DNA from: Neisseria elongata subsp. elongata
GTDB taxonomy: Bacteria > Pseudomonadota > Gammaproteobacteria > Burkholderiales > Neisseriaceae
DNA: 64,000 bases
Direction of reading: 5' to 3'
Assembly (NCBI RefSeq): GCF_900113545.1
Contig: NZ_FOPS01000001.1
Location: 186,001 to 250,000, forward strand
In this document: positions 1-10,001 of the stretch, one piece after another
Layout of the letters: each line of letters begins with the position of its first letter
Numbering within the stretch: the stretch's first letter is position 1
Made by a program: the position numbers and the translations under genes
The notes under the pieces: model-generated
The model's database searches: none
Told to the model about the DNA's origin: nothing
What the model saw: only the letters and a program-made list of their open reading frames with translations

Positions 1-2
1 TT

Positions 3-44
3 CAGGCCGTCTGAAAGAGTAGATATTGCTTTACAGACGGCCTG
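3..44. terminator. Inverted DUS pair
   Basis: AGGCCGTCTG and its reverse complement face each other across about 20 bases, just past the stop codon of the minus-strand gene that ends at 75. It is the likely terminator for that gene. Confidence 0.6.
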
Positions 45-74
45 CTTAGGCAAAGCAAAACATCTGATGCTTGT

Positions 75-560
75 TTATTTCACGCGGCGGCACACGGTTT
101 CCACCATTTTGCCGCTGTGCATGGCTTCTTCGGAATCTTCTTTTTGCACCTGCTCAATGACTTCCTGCGGCATTTTTTCAGGACTATCGTAATCGTGGAT
201 ATCGGCGCGCTCTTCAAGCTTGCCGTTTTTTCCGAACAGTGCAATCGCACTCATGACAGACTGCTTGGGCTCTTGGCAGTGCACCCAATCCAAAATCAGC
301 ATATGGGCATGTTTGCCTGCGCGGGCAGGCTGATGCAGCGTGACGGTCGAATACCAACCGTTGCCAAGATTTTTTACACTGGACGGATAGAGCGATGCAC
401 TGTATGTGCCACCCGGGGTTTCGTAGTCATACAAATGCACGGTTTTACCCGAACGGCCGGCAAGCAGGGCGGCGGATTTTTCGTTATCACCCTGGTTCGG
501 TGCGGCATGGGCACTAACGGCAAATGCGCCGAGCAGTAATGCTGTTAAGATTTTGTTCAT
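75..560 (-). CDS. Secreted protein of unknown function
   Basis: This encodes about 161 residues with a clear signal peptide (MNKILTALLLGAFAVSAHA, cleavage after AHA), so the mature protein should be periplasmic or secreted. Two adjacent ATG codons exist at 563 and 560. The second is better spaced from the AAGGAG ribosome site, so I start there. The mature part is hydrophilic, has two cysteines (in DWVHCQEP and near the C-terminus in ETVCRR) that could form a disulfide, and has an acidic C-terminal third. I recognise no family. It lies 28 bp downstream of gatC on the same strand, so the two are probably cotranscribed. Confidence 0.7.
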   Translation of the reverse strand: MNKILTALLLGAFAVSAHAAPNQGDNEKSAALLAGRSGKTVHLYDYETPGGTYSASLYPSSVKNLGNGWYSTVTLHQPARAGKHAHMLILDWVHCQEPKQSVMSAIALFGKNGKLEERADIHDYDSPEKMPQEVIEQVQKEDSEEAMHSGKMVETVCRRVK

Positions 561-590
561 CATTGACTCCTTAAAAAAATTAAATTCAAC

Positions 591-881
591 TTACTCTTCA
601 ATCACCTGGGGCACGATATACAGGCGATTGCGAACTTCGGGGGCGACAGCTTGATATTCGGCAGCGTGATCGGTTTCGGTAACGGCATCTTCACGCAGGC
701 GCAGCGCGGTTTCATGCGGATGCGGCATAGGCTCTACTCCGTCTGTATTCACAGACTGCATTTTCTCAACCATAGCGAAAATGTCATTCAACTCGGACAA
801 AGTTTTCGTTTTCTCGTTTTCTGTCAAACTCAAGCGCGACAGCTTGGCAATTTTTTCCACATCAGACAAATTCAAGGCCAT
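591..881 (-). CDS. gatC: Aspartyl/glutamyl-tRNA amidotransferase subunit C
   Basis: GatC is the small scaffold subunit of the GatCAB amidotransferase, which converts Glu-tRNA(Gln) and Asp-tRNA(Asn) to the amidated forms in the cytoplasm. The 96-residue product has the family's usual length and its typical opening, MALNLSDVEKIAKLSRLSL, followed by the NDIFAMVEKM helix and the PMPHPHE segment near the middle. An in-frame ATG at 908 is too far upstream to match the family, and AAGGAATTTTTC lies just before the chosen start. gatA and gatB are not in the window and would be expected to the left, beyond the secreted protein that follows. Confidence 0.95.
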   Translation of the reverse strand: MALNLSDVEKIAKLSRLSLTENEKTKTLSELNDIFAMVEKMQSVNTDGVEPMPHPHETALRLREDAVTETDHAAEYQAVAPEVRNRLYIVPQVIEE

Positions 882-990
882 GAAAAATTCCTTAAAGATA
901 ATTAGCAATATTGGCGAATTAAGGTATGATAGCGCGTTTTCCGAACTACTTCGGGCGCGGGATTATAACCGAAACCTTCCCTACCATTAA

Positions 991-2121
<1,131 letters not shown>

Positions 2122-2139
2122 TTGCCGCCGTTACCCGCC

Positions 2140-3015
2140 ATGTCCAAATCGCTTAGTTTTACCCGCAGTTATCGCGAGCGTCCCGTCAATCGGTTGATTA
2201 TCCTGTCGATAATCAGCATCCTGTTGATGGTATTGGACAACCGCTATGCAGCCGTCCGCCAACTCAAGGCTTACTTGGCCATCGCACTGCAACCTTTGCA
2301 ATGGCTAGCCGACCAGCCTGTCGCACTGTATGACTACGGCAGTACATTCCTGCAATCACAGCAAACACTCATTCAGGAAAATCAAAGGCTGCAAACCGAA
2401 AATATGCGCCTGAGCACCGCCATCCGGCAAAACGACGTACAGCAGCTTCAGCTGGCAGAATTGAAAAAACTCAACCTCTTAGCCGGCAGCGGTATCGGCA
2501 ACAGCACGGCGGCACAAATTGTTTCAAACGGCAAAAACCCCTTGTCTGACAAATTATTGTTAAACAAAGGCAGCAACGACGGACTGAAGGCCGGCGATGC
2601 GGTAATCGACCAATACGGCCTAATCGGCCAGATCTCGGCAGTGCAGCCTTTTAATGCCGAATTAACCGTACTCACCAGCAGTCAGACAGTCGTTCCCGTA
2701 ATGGTGGCGCGTACCGGCGTACGCAGTTTGGTCTATGGCGACAGCAACCAGGTTTCCCTGCGCTATTTCCCATTAGATGCCGATTTGCAGCCTGGCGATT
2801 TACTGGTTACATCAGGAATGGATTCTGTCTACCCTGCCGGCATTCCTGTGGCCAAAGTGGAAAGTGCCCTGCGTTCTTCCGGAACGCCTTACTACCGCAC
2901 AACCTTATCTATTCCTGCCGCCATTCGCAGCAGCAAATATGTTTTGGTATTGCCGCAAATTGAAGAACTGTCGATTCAGACGGCCTCTTCCGTTGCGGCA
3001 TCCTCTCCCCAATAA
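2140..3015 (+). CDS. mreC: Rod-shape-determining protein MreC
   Basis: MreC is a bitopic inner-membrane protein that bridges MreB and the periplasmic elongation enzymes. The 291-residue product has a short cytoplasmic N-terminus, one membrane segment at about residues 16-33, a coiled coil (about 70-115, QTLIQENQRLQTENMRLS) and the periplasmic beta-domain pair with the KGSNDGL and GLIGQI motifs. A TTG directly after the mreB stop (2122) would add six residues. I prefer the ATG at 2140. The C-terminal tail is rich in serine and alanine. The gene sits between mreB and mreD. Confidence 0.95.
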   Translation: MSKSLSFTRSYRERPVNRLIILSIISILLMVLDNRYAAVRQLKAYLAIALQPLQWLADQPVALYDYGSTFLQSQQTLIQENQRLQTENMRLSTAIRQNDVQQLQLAELKKLNLLAGSGIGNSTAAQIVSNGKNPLSDKLLLNKGSNDGLKAGDAVIDQYGLIGQISAVQPFNAELTVLTSSQTVVPVMVARTGVRSLVYGDSNQVSLRYFPLDADLQPGDLLVTSGMDSVYPAGIPVAKVESALRSSGTPYYRTTLSIPAAIRSSKYVLVLPQIEELSIQTASSVAASSPQ

Positions 3016-3021
3016 GAACCC

Positions 3022-3522
3022 ATGACTGATTTTGACGACTTTCACAACCGGATTCCCAAACGTCTGATTGCCGCCACTTTTGCCGCTTCCCTGCTGTTTG
3101 ACCTGATTCCGTTTCCTGCCGCATTGTCTTTCTGGCTGCCCGAAATGACTGCCCTGAGCCTGCTGTATTGGGGGCTTAACCGTCCGCAATCGGTCGGCCT
3201 GTTTACCGCGTTCGCCTGCGGCCTATTTCTGGATACCGGTATCGCCCTACCACTCGGACAACATGCACTGGCCTATGTCCTGATGGTCTTTTTCATTCAA
3301 AAATACCAACGGCGCATTATCCTGCAAAGCTACGCCTTTCAAGCGGTTGCCGTCTTTATCGCACTAACCGGAAGTCAGCTTACACTGCTGATTATCCGCC
3401 TGATAAGCGAACACCGCCTCATCGGCCTATCCGGACTTTTAGCCCCTGTTGTGGGCGCATTGGCCTGGCCGATGCTGAACAAATTGATGCTGGCCGTCCT
3501 TAACCTGTACCGTCGCCGATGA
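3022..3522 (+). CDS. mreD: Rod-shape-determining protein MreD
   Basis: MreD is a small polytopic membrane protein of the elongasome. The 166-residue product has about five hydrophobic segments, begins with the soluble stretch MTDFDDFHNRIPKR and carries the GLFLDTGIALPLG-type loop of the family near residues 65-80. It starts 6 bp after mreC and its stop overlaps the start of the PBP2 gene by 4 bp (ATGA), which shows tight translational coupling. Sequence identity in MreD families is low, so position in the operon supports the call. Confidence 0.93.
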   Translation: MTDFDDFHNRIPKRLIAATFAASLLFDLIPFPAALSFWLPEMTALSLLYWGLNRPQSVGLFTAFACGLFLDTGIALPLGQHALAYVLMVFFIQKYQRRIILQSYAFQAVAVFIALTGSQLTLLIIRLISEHRLIGLSGLLAPVVGALAWPMLNKLMLAVLNLYRRR

Positions 3523-5573
3523 AAACACTCCGCCACATTTCGCGTCTCGGCAATGACAATGCCTCCATCCAGCGCGACTTCCGTATCAGACTACTTGCCG
3601 CCTTTCTGTTTATCTTCCTGTTATTCAGCATCTTGGCGGCACGCTTTGTCCATCTTCAAATCCACAAACGGGACGAATTTACCGCCCAAGCAGCCTCCAA
3701 CCGTATTTCCTTAATTCCTACGGCACCGATACGGGGAGAAATCGTCGATGCGAACGGCGTCGTGCTGGCGCGCAACTATCCGGCCTACTCATTGGAAATC
3801 ATACCCAGCCAAATCAAAGGCAAACTGGACGACACCATCGCCGTCCTAAAAACATTGGCCGACATTACCGAAGCCGATTTAAACCGTTTTCAGAAATTCC
3901 GTACCGAATTCCGTTCCTACGAAAAAATCCCGCTCAAGCTGAAACTCACGCCGGACGAGGCATCGCGTATTGCCGCCCGCTTATATGCGCTGCCCGGCGT
4001 GGAAATCAACGCCAGAACCTTCCGCGAATACCCTTATGGGGAATTGACCGCACATTTCTTGGGTTACATCGGCCGCATCAGCGACAAAGACCAAGCCAAA
4101 CTGGCCGAAGAAAAACTGGGCTCACTGTATCGGGGCAGCACCCACATCGGCAAATCCGGCTTGGAAAGTTTTTACGAACGCCAGCTGCATGGCCTGCCCG
4201 GCTACCGCGAAGTAGAAAAAGACGCCTACGGCAACATCATCCGCACCCTGCGCACCGTTCCGCCGCAAAACGGCCAAACCCTGAAGCTGGCAATGGACAT
4301 CCGCCTGCAACAAGAAGCCGTCCGCCTGATGCGCGGCAAACGCGGGGCCATGGTGGCCATCAACCCGCAAACAGGCGGCGTACTGGCTTTTGTATCCAAC
4401 CCGTCTTTCAACCCCAACCTCTTCATCGACGGCATCGACGGCGAAAACTGGAAGGCATTGAACGAAAACTGGCAAAAGCCGCTCATCAACCGTGTTACCC
4501 AAGGCCTGTATCCGCCAGGCTCCACTTTCAAACCATTTATGGCCATGGCCCTGCTCGAAAGCGGCAAAATTACCCAATCATCCGTGATTCCCGCCCCCGG
4601 CGCATGGAGCATTCCGGGAACCAAACATATGTTCCGCGACTCCGTCCGCAGCGGCCACGGTTCGGCTAACTTAAGCAAAGCCATCCAAGTTTCCTCGGAT
4701 ACCTTTTTCTACCGACTCGGATTTGAAATGGGCATTGAGAAAATCCGTCCGTATTTGGCGGAATTCGATTTCGGCCAACAAACCGGTATCGATTTGCCGA
4801 ATGAATACCGCGGCGTACTTCCCTCGCCCGAATGGAAAGAAAAACGGTTTTCCAAGTTACCGCCCGAACGGCGCCGCTGGAACACGGCAGAGATGGTGCC
4901 GATCAGCATCGGCCAGGGCTATAACGCCTATACCCCGCTGCAAATGGCGCACGCCACCGCTACCTTGGCCAACAACGGCGTGGTTTACCGTCCGCACTTG
5001 GTCAAAGAACTGCTGGATCACAATAAACAGCAAATCACCCTAATCGACCCTAAACCGCAGCGCGTCCTACCGTTCAAGCAAAGTAATTTCAACTACGTCA
5101 AAGCGGCGATGGCCAAAGTACTGCAGCCGGGCGGAACCGCACGAAAAATCGGTGTGGGTCTGAAATACAGCATGGGCGGCAAAACCGGTACTGCCCAAGT
5201 GGTGCAAATCGCCCAAGGTAAAAACTACAATGCCGCCGCACTGGCCGAACAACACCGCGACCATGCCTGGTTTATTGCCTTCGCGCCCATGGAAAAACCG
5301 CAAATCGCCATTGCCGTGATTTTGGAAAACGGCGGCTGGGGTGCCAATGCCGCCCCCTTGGCCCGCGGGCTGAGCGATTATTACCTGCTCAAACTCAAAT
5401 CGGGTGGCGACCACGACATCCCGGTGGACAACCGCAATAAAACAGGCGTGGATAACCCCCTGCTGGCAGGCAGCGGCACCGTGAGGCCGTCTGAAAACAA
5501 AATCACCGAAGCCTTCCGCACCATCCATAACCCTGAAGCCGCACATTCGGCCGCCTCGGAAGCCGCACCATGA
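3519..5573 (+). CDS. mrdA: Penicillin-binding protein 2, peptidoglycan transpeptidase
   Basis: This is the class B PBP that cross-links sidewall peptidoglycan with RodA. The 684-residue product has a single membrane anchor near residues 22-44, the dimerisation domain beginning with the RGEIVDANG motif, and a transpeptidase domain with the SXXK motif (S335-T-F-K), the SSD variant of SXN (SSDTFF) and KTG (GGKTGTAQ, near residue 555). The C-terminal tail of about 60 residues is low in complexity and includes a DUS translated as VRPSENK. The gene overlaps mreD and rodA by 4 bp each. In Neisseria it is distinct from penA, which encodes the septal enzyme. Confidence 0.96.
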   Translation: MKTLRHISRLGNDNASIQRDFRIRLLAAFLFIFLLFSILAARFVHLQIHKRDEFTAQAASNRISLIPTAPIRGEIVDANGVVLARNYPAYSLEIIPSQIKGKLDDTIAVLKTLADITEADLNRFQKFRTEFRSYEKIPLKLKLTPDEASRIAARLYALPGVEINARTFREYPYGELTAHFLGYIGRISDKDQAKLAEEKLGSLYRGSTHIGKSGLESFYERQLHGLPGYREVEKDAYGNIIRTLRTVPPQNGQTLKLAMDIRLQQEAVRLMRGKRGAMVAINPQTGGVLAFVSNPSFNPNLFIDGIDGENWKALNENWQKPLINRVTQGLYPPGSTFKPFMAMALLESGKITQSSVIPAPGAWSIPGTKHMFRDSVRSGHGSANLSKAIQVSSDTFFYRLGFEMGIEKIRPYLAEFDFGQQTGIDLPNEYRGVLPSPEWKEKRFSKLPPERRRWNTAEMVPISIGQGYNAYTPLQMAHATATLANNGVVYRPHLVKELLDHNKQQITLIDPKPQRVLPFKQSNFNYVKAAMAKVLQPGGTARKIGVGLKYSMGGKTGTAQVVQIAQGKNYNAAALAEQHRDHAWFIAFAPMEKPQIAIAVILENGGWGANAAPLARGLSDYYLLKLKSGGDHDIPVDNRNKTGVDNPLLAGSGTVRPSENKITEAFRTIHNPEAAHSAASEAAP

Positions 5574-6676
5574 CCGAAGAAAACATCCTATTGAAACTCA
5601 AACGCCTGATTTGGGATCCGATGGATGCCTGGCTCTTTTACGCCATGCTGATCATCTACATCATGAGCCTGTTCCTGCTCTACTCGGCCGACGGCCAAGA
5701 CATCGGCCGGCTGGAAAGCAAGACCATACACACCATCATCGGCTTTGTCCTGCTGTGGATTATTGCCCGTATCAAGCCGCAAACACTGGCTGCCTTTGCA
5801 CCGCCCGCCTACATTCTCGGCGTACTGCTGCTGTTGGGCGTGCATTTTTTCGGCATTACCGTAAACGGCTCCACCCGCTGGCTGAACCTCGGCATCCGCA
5901 TCCAACCTTCCGAAATCATGAAAATAGCCCTGCCGATGATGGTGGCCTGGTATTTCCAACGCCATAGCGGCAACCTGCGCTGGCATCACTACCTGATCGC
6001 ACTGATATTGGTCATGGTGCCGGTCATGCTGATCCTCAAACAGCCCGACCTCGGCACGGCCACCCTGATTATGGCTTCCGGCCTGTTCGTCGTCTTCTTC
6101 GCCGGACTACCGTGGAAAGTCATTTTCGCCTCCGTCGTCCTCTTCATCTGCGCCCTGCCGTTGATGTGGAACTACGGTATGCACGACTATCAAAAAACTC
6201 GCGTCCTTACCCTGCTCGATCCGACAAAAGACCCGCTTGGCGACGGATACCACATCATCCAATCGATGATTGCCATCGGTTCGGGCGGCGTTTGGGGCAA
6301 AGGCTGGCTCAACGGTACGCAAACCCATCTCGATTACATCCCCGAGTCCACCACCGACTTCATCTTCGCGGTATATGGCGAAGAATTCGGCCTGATCGGC
6401 AACCTCCTTCTGCTGTTGATTTACCTGGTTATCCTCGGCCGCGGGCTCTACATCGCCTCGCAGGCACACAACCTCTATAGCCGCACACTGGCCGGCGCGC
6501 TGACCATGACTTTCTTCTGCTATGCCTTTGTCAATATGGGCATGGTCAGCGGCATCCTGCCCGTGGTCGGCGTACCGCTACCACTGGTCAGCTACGGCGG
6601 CACATCCACGTTATCCATTATGATCATCCTCGCCCTCTTGATGGGCATCGCCAATCAGAAAGACAAACGGCGTTAG
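5570..6676 (+). CDS. rodA: Peptidoglycan glycosyltransferase RodA (SEDS family)
   Basis: RodA polymerises lipid II into glycan strands for cell elongation and partners with the PBP2 encoded just upstream. The 368-residue product is highly hydrophobic with about ten membrane helices, and shows the SEDS signatures NGSTRWLNLG (about residues 98-107), QPDLGTA and the C-terminal GIANQKDKR. The ATG overlaps the mrdA stop in ATGA. It is the last gene of the mreBCD-mrdA-rodA operon; a DUS-pair terminator follows the stop codon directly. Confidence 0.96.
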   Translation: MTEENILLKLKRLIWDPMDAWLFYAMLIIYIMSLFLLYSADGQDIGRLESKTIHTIIGFVLLWIIARIKPQTLAAFAPPAYILGVLLLLGVHFFGITVNGSTRWLNLGIRIQPSEIMKIALPMMVAWYFQRHSGNLRWHHYLIALILVMVPVMLILKQPDLGTATLIMASGLFVVFFAGLPWKVIFASVVLFICALPLMWNYGMHDYQKTRVLTLLDPTKDPLGDGYHIIQSMIAIGSGGVWGKGWLNGTQTHLDYIPESTTDFIFAVYGEEFGLIGNLLLLLIYLVILGRGLYIASQAHNLYSRTLAGALTMTFFCYAFVNMGMVSGILPVVGVPLPLVSYGGTSTLSIMIILALLMGIANQKDKRR

Positions 6677-6733
6677 GCCGTCTGAAACCCCCCCCCTTAC
6701 AATCAATCTTCTCCCGAATCTTTCAGACGGCCT
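6675..6733 (+). terminator. Inverted DUS pair after rodA, with C9 tract
   Basis: AGGCCGTCTGAAA and its reverse complement flank 33 bases that begin with nine cytosines (6688-6696). The hairpin would end the shape operon. A third DUS lies 33 bases further on. Confidence 0.6.
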
Positions 6734-6817
6734 TGACATGGTTTCCCCGCTTCGCACACCATCCAGGCCGTCTGAAAAACATATTTCCCCACCAGCCGTT
6801 TAGAAAGTACCCGCATC

Positions 6818-7309
6818 ATGGCACCCACCCTGCTCATCATCCTCGGACTGACCGCCCTCGCCATCGGCCTCCTCGGCACGATATACCCTGCCCTTCCCGG
6901 ACTGATCCTCATGTTCGTAGGAGCCTGGCTGCTCGGATATGCCGACGACTACGCCACCATCGGCAGCGGCACCCTGATTGCCATCGGCATCTTTACCGCC
7001 GTCGGCACGGCAACCGACTTCGTAGCGGGTATGCTCGGCGCAAAATTCACCGGCGCAAGTAAAGAGGCCGTCTGGGGATCGTTTTTCGGCGGCATTGCCG
7101 GTGCCTTTTTCGGCATTCCCGGCCTGCTGCTCGGCCCGCTGCTCGGTGCCGCAATCGGAGAATTCCTCGCCCGTAAAGATGCCTGGCTGGCAGGGAAAGT
7201 CGGCATCGGAGCCTTTATCGGCTTCATCTTGGGCGTGGTGGCGAAAGTCGGCTGTGCCGTCGCCATCCTCCTGACCCTGTTGGGCGTATGGCTTTACAGC
7301 CTGTTTTAA
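6818..7309 (+). CDS. DUF456 family small membrane protein
   Basis: The 163-residue product is almost entirely hydrophobic and rich in glycine, with four or five membrane segments and repeated glycine-rich stretches (FFGGIAGAFFGIPGLLLGPLLG). That layout matches the DUF456 family, whose role is unknown. An ATG at 6818 begins the protein with MAPTLLIILGLTALAIG. The gene stands alone between DUS copies, 141 bp after rodA and 100 bp before the ABC-F gene, and I see no link in function to either neighbour. Confidence 0.8.
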   Translation: MAPTLLIILGLTALAIGLLGTIYPALPGLILMFVGAWLLGYADDYATIGSGTLIAIGIFTAVGTATDFVAGMLGAKFTGASKEAVWGSFFGGIAGAFFGIPGLLLGPLLGAAIGEFLARKDAWLAGKVGIGAFIGFILGVVAKVGCAVAILLTLLGVWLYSLF

Positions 7310-7409
7310 GGCCGTCTGAAAAATTCCAAATCCGGCACGTTATCGGGCGTATGCCCTCTTATGCTACAATCCGCCGATTTTTGATTTCCCTATTTGAAAG
7401 AGCTATTCC

Positions 7410-9035
7410 ATGATTTCCACCAACAACATCACCATGCAGTTCGGCGCGAAGCCGCTGTTTGAAAACGTCTCCGTCAAATTCGGCGAAGGCAACCGCTACG
7501 GCCTTATCGGCGCGAACGGTTCGGGCAAATCCACCTTCATGAAGATTTTGGGCGGCGATTTGGAGCAGACCAGCGGCGAAGTGGCGATTGAACACGGGGT
7601 ACGCTTGGGTAAACTGCGCCAAGACCAGTTTGCCTACGAAGACATGCGCGTGCTGGACGTGGTGATGATGGGGCACACCGAAATGTGGGCGGCGATGACC
7701 GAGCGCGACACAATTTACGCCAACCCAGAAGCCACCGAAGAAGACTATATGCACGCGGCCGAACTGGAAGCCAAGTTTGCCGAATACGACGGCTACACCG
7801 CCGAAGCGCGCGCCGCCGAATTGCTCAGTGGTGTGGGCATTGCCGAAGAACTTCACAACGCCACCATGGCCGAAGTCGCGCCCGGCTTCAAGCTGCGCGT
7901 ATTGCTGGCGCAAGCCCTGTTTTCCAAGCCCGACGTGCTGCTCTTGGACGAGCCGACCAACAACTTGGACATCAACACCATCCGCTGGCTGGAAGGCGTG
8001 CTGAACCAATACGACAGCACCATGATTATCATCAGCCATGACCGCCACTTCCTGAACGAAGTCTGCACCCACATGGCGGATTTGGACTACAACACCATCA
8101 CCGTTTACCCCGGCAATTACGACGACTACATGCTCGCCTCCGCCCAATCCCGCGAGCGCGCGCTGAAAGACAACGCCAAAGCCAAAGAAAAATTGCAGGA
8201 ACTGCAAGAATTTGTGGCGCGCTTCTCGGCCAACAAATCCAAAGCCCGCCAAGCCACCAGCCGTCTGAAACAGGCCGACAAAATCAAAGCCGAAATGGTG
8301 GAAGTGAAACCCTCCACCCGCCAAAACCCGTATATCCGCTTTGAAACCGACGAGAAAAACAAACTGCACCGCCAAGCCGTGGAAGTGGAAAACCTGGCCA
8401 AATCGTTCGACAAAACCCTGTTTGAAAAGCTGTCTTATATTCTGGAAGCCGGACAACGCCTCGCCATCATCGGCCCGAACGGCGCGGGCAAATCCACCCT
8501 GCTGAAACTATTGGCCGGCGCGTTTGACGAAAAACTGTCCGACATCAAACCCGATGCAGGCTGCATCAAATGGGCGGAAAAAGCCACCATCGGCTACTAC
8601 CCGCAAGACCACGAAAACGACTTCGACGTGGACATGGACCTGACCGAATGGATGCGCCAATGGGGGCAGGAAGGCGACGACGAACAAGTGATTCGCGGCA
8701 CGCTCGGCCGCCTGCTGTTCGGCAGCAACGACGTGGTGAAAAAAGTGAAAGTGCTCTCCGGCGGCGAAAAAGGCCGCATGCTCTACGGCAAACTCTTGCT
8801 GCTGAAACCCAACGTGCTGATTATGGACGAGCCGACCAACCACATGGACATGGAAAGCATCGAATCACTGAACATGGCGCTGGAAAAATACAAAGGCACG
8901 CTGATTTTCGTGTCGCACGACCGCCAGTTTGTGTCTTCTCTCGCCACACAGATTATCGAGCTCGACGGCAAAGGCGGCTATGAATATTATCTGGGCGATT
9001 ACGAGAGCTATCTGGCGAAAAAAGGGATTGAGTAA
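7410..9035 (+). CDS. ybiT: ABC-F family ATPase, YbiT type
   Basis: This is a soluble ATPase with two nucleotide-binding domains and no membrane part. ABC-F proteins act on the ribosome during translation. Walker A motifs are GANGSGKS (residues 34-41) and GPNGAGKS (from about 355), Walker B motifs are [11 protein letters not shown] and [11 protein letters not shown], and the second signature is LSGGEKGRM near residue 449. The linker contains the [10 protein letters not shown] arm between the domains. At 541 residues, and with the family's characteristic [17 protein letters not shown] opening, it aligns end to end with E. coli YbiT as I remember it, rather than with EttA or Uup. It is a single-gene unit followed by its own hairpin. 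Confidence 0.92.
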   Translation: MISTNNITMQFGAKPLFENVSVKFGEGNRYGLIGANGSGKSTFMKILGGDLEQTSGEVAIEHGVRLGKLRQDQFAYEDMRVLDVVMMGHTEMWAAMTERDTIYANPEATEEDYMHAAELEAKFAEYDGYTAEARAAELLSGVGIAEELHNATMAEVAPGFKLRVLLAQALFSKPDVLLLDEPTNNLDINTIRWLEGVLNQYDSTMIIISHDRHFLNEVCTHMADLDYNTITVYPGNYDDYMLASAQSRERALKDNAKAKEKLQELQEFVARFSANKSKARQATSRLKQADKIKAEMVEVKPSTRQNPYIRFETDEKNKLHRQAVEVENLAKSFDKTLFEKLSYILEAGQRLAIIGPNGAGKSTLLKLLAGAFDEKLSDIKPDAGCIKWAEKATIGYYPQDHENDFDVDMDLTEWMRQWGQEGDDEQVIRGTLGRLLFGSNDVVKKVKVLSGGEKGRMLYGKLLLLKPNVLIMDEPTNHMDMESIESLNMALEKYKGTLIFVSHDRQFVSSLATQIIELDGKGGYEYYLGDYESYLAKKGIE

Positions 9036-9047
9036 GACAAGTGCAGA

Positions 9048-9081
9048 CTGCCTGAAAATCGGCAAAGCGGTTTTCAGGCAG
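9048..9081 (+). terminator. Terminator of ybiT made from a Simonsiella-like DUS pair
   Basis: CTGCCTGAAAA and TTTTCAGGCAG form an 11-bp stem. The reverse arm reads GGGCTGCCTGAA, one base from the Simonsiella-type DUS AGGCTGCCTGAA, instead of the AG-DUS used elsewhere in the window. Confidence 0.7.
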
Positions 9082-9098
9082 CCCATGGGGCAATCAGT

Positions 9099-9205
9099 TA
9101 TAGTGGATTAACTTTAAATCAGGACAAGGCGACGAAGCCGCAGACAGTACAGACAGTACGGCAAGGCGAGGTAACGCCGTACTGATTTAAAGTTAATCCA
9201 CTATA
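9099..9205. repeat. Correia repeat enclosed element, short form (107 bp)
   Basis: The element is bounded by TATAGTGGATTAACTTTAAA and its inverted copy ending CCACTATA, with the internal ACAAGGCGACGAAGCCGC and GGCAAGGCGAGG stretches typical of Correia elements. The length fits the internally deleted class (about 104-108 bp). It ends 20 bp before the start codon of the next gene, so its outward promoter may drive that gene. Confidence 0.93.
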
Positions 9206-9225
9206 AAACGAAAGAAAGAGAAAGT

Positions 9226-9720
9226 ATGTTCACACTCAATGGGTTTGGTACCACGTTTGTCGGTGAATGCGATTACGAACCGGACGGCACGTACGTTACC
9301 ACGGCGTGGATTGTGGCTTTATGGATACCGCTGATTCCACTATATAGCGCGCGGGTTTTGTCGATAGATTCGACCATACTCTCCGGCGCAACTTATCAAA
9401 TCATCAAGCAGCCGGTGCATTGGGGTCAGGCTCGGCGGATATGGGCATACACACTCGGCATACCCGCACTTCTTGCCTTGTTTGCTTGGATGGCGGGCGT
9501 GTTGGATTCATTGTCGCCGCTGGCGGGGCAAATCTCATTTTGGCTGGCGGTGGGCGCGATGTTTGCCTACACCCTTTTGCCGTTTTTCCTGCGCTATCGG
9601 GCCTGCAAGGCAATTGGTTTGCGCTACAAAGAGCTGAAAGTATCGCCGATTATTTGGCTGGCAATCGTGTTGCTGTTGCTTGCCATCGGTTATGTGGTGT
9701 GGTTTGGAAACCAACTATAG
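9226..9720 (+). CDS. Small integral membrane protein, unknown
   Basis: The 164-residue product begins MFTLNGFGTTFVGECDYEPDG and has four likely membrane segments (about residues 25-45, 75-97, 103-125 and 143-162), with a charged loop YRACKAIGLRYKELK before the last. AAAGAAAGAGAAAG provides the ribosome site. I recognise no family. It is enclosed between a Correia element and a terminator that carries an Eikenella-type DUS, so it may have been acquired from a related genus. Function cannot be inferred. Confidence 0.75.
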   Translation: MFTLNGFGTTFVGECDYEPDGTYVTTAWIVALWIPLIPLYSARVLSIDSTILSGATYQIIKQPVHWGQARRIWAYTLGIPALLALFAWMAGVLDSLSPLAGQISFWLAVGAMFAYTLLPFFLRYRACKAIGLRYKELKVSPIIWLAIVLLLLAIGYVVWFGNQL

Positions 9721-9748
9721 TGGAGGCTTGGAATCGGCTCATGTGAGG

Positions 9749-9782
9749 CTACCTGAAAATCGGTACGGCGGTTTTCAGGTAG
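9749..9782 (+). terminator. Terminator with Eikenella-type DUS
   Basis: CTACCTGAAAA and TTTTCAGGTAG form an 11-bp stem. The 12-mer at 9746-9757, AGGCTACCTGAA, is identical to the dialect reported for Eikenella corrodens. Confidence 0.7.
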
Positions 9783-9965
9783 TCCTTGTTTTACGTGCGC
9801 CCCACAGCCCGCCCATACCCACAGATAACCGGCAAACTGCATACGGCTGAACGGTTCGTGGAAGGCGGTGAGGCCGAGCAGGAATTGCAGGCTGGGCGAG
9901 AGGTATTGCAATATGCCGATGGTGGTGAGACGGATGTGTTGTGCGGCGGTACTTGGCTGTGGGCT
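9775..9965 (-). pseudogene. rarD: C-terminal remnant of an EamA/RarD permease
   Basis: Read on the minus strand, this stretch encodes the characteristic RarD ending (IRLTTIGILQYLSPSLQFLL, then HEPFSRMQFAGYLWVWAG). The frame shifts directly after WVWAG, and the rest (LWGARKTRTT then stop) lies in another frame. There is no start and the first two thirds of the gene are absent. The stop codon falls inside the hairpin at 9749-9782, which would have been the original terminator of the gene. A full RarD is about 290-300 residues. Confidence 0.75.
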
Positions 9966-10001
9966 TGGTGCAACCAAGGTTAGGATTTTGCCGAAAACAT
10001 T

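Noticed and set aside
7359-8456. 365-residue minus-strand frame opposite ybiT
   Set aside because: It is rich in Phe, Gly and His, as expected for the reverse strand of a high-GC third-position gene, and lies fully within a clear ABC-F gene.
9715-9723. TATAGTGGA after the gene at 9226 as a further Correia end
   Set aside because: Only nine bases match, there is no partner repeat, and the TAG stop codon uses part of the match.
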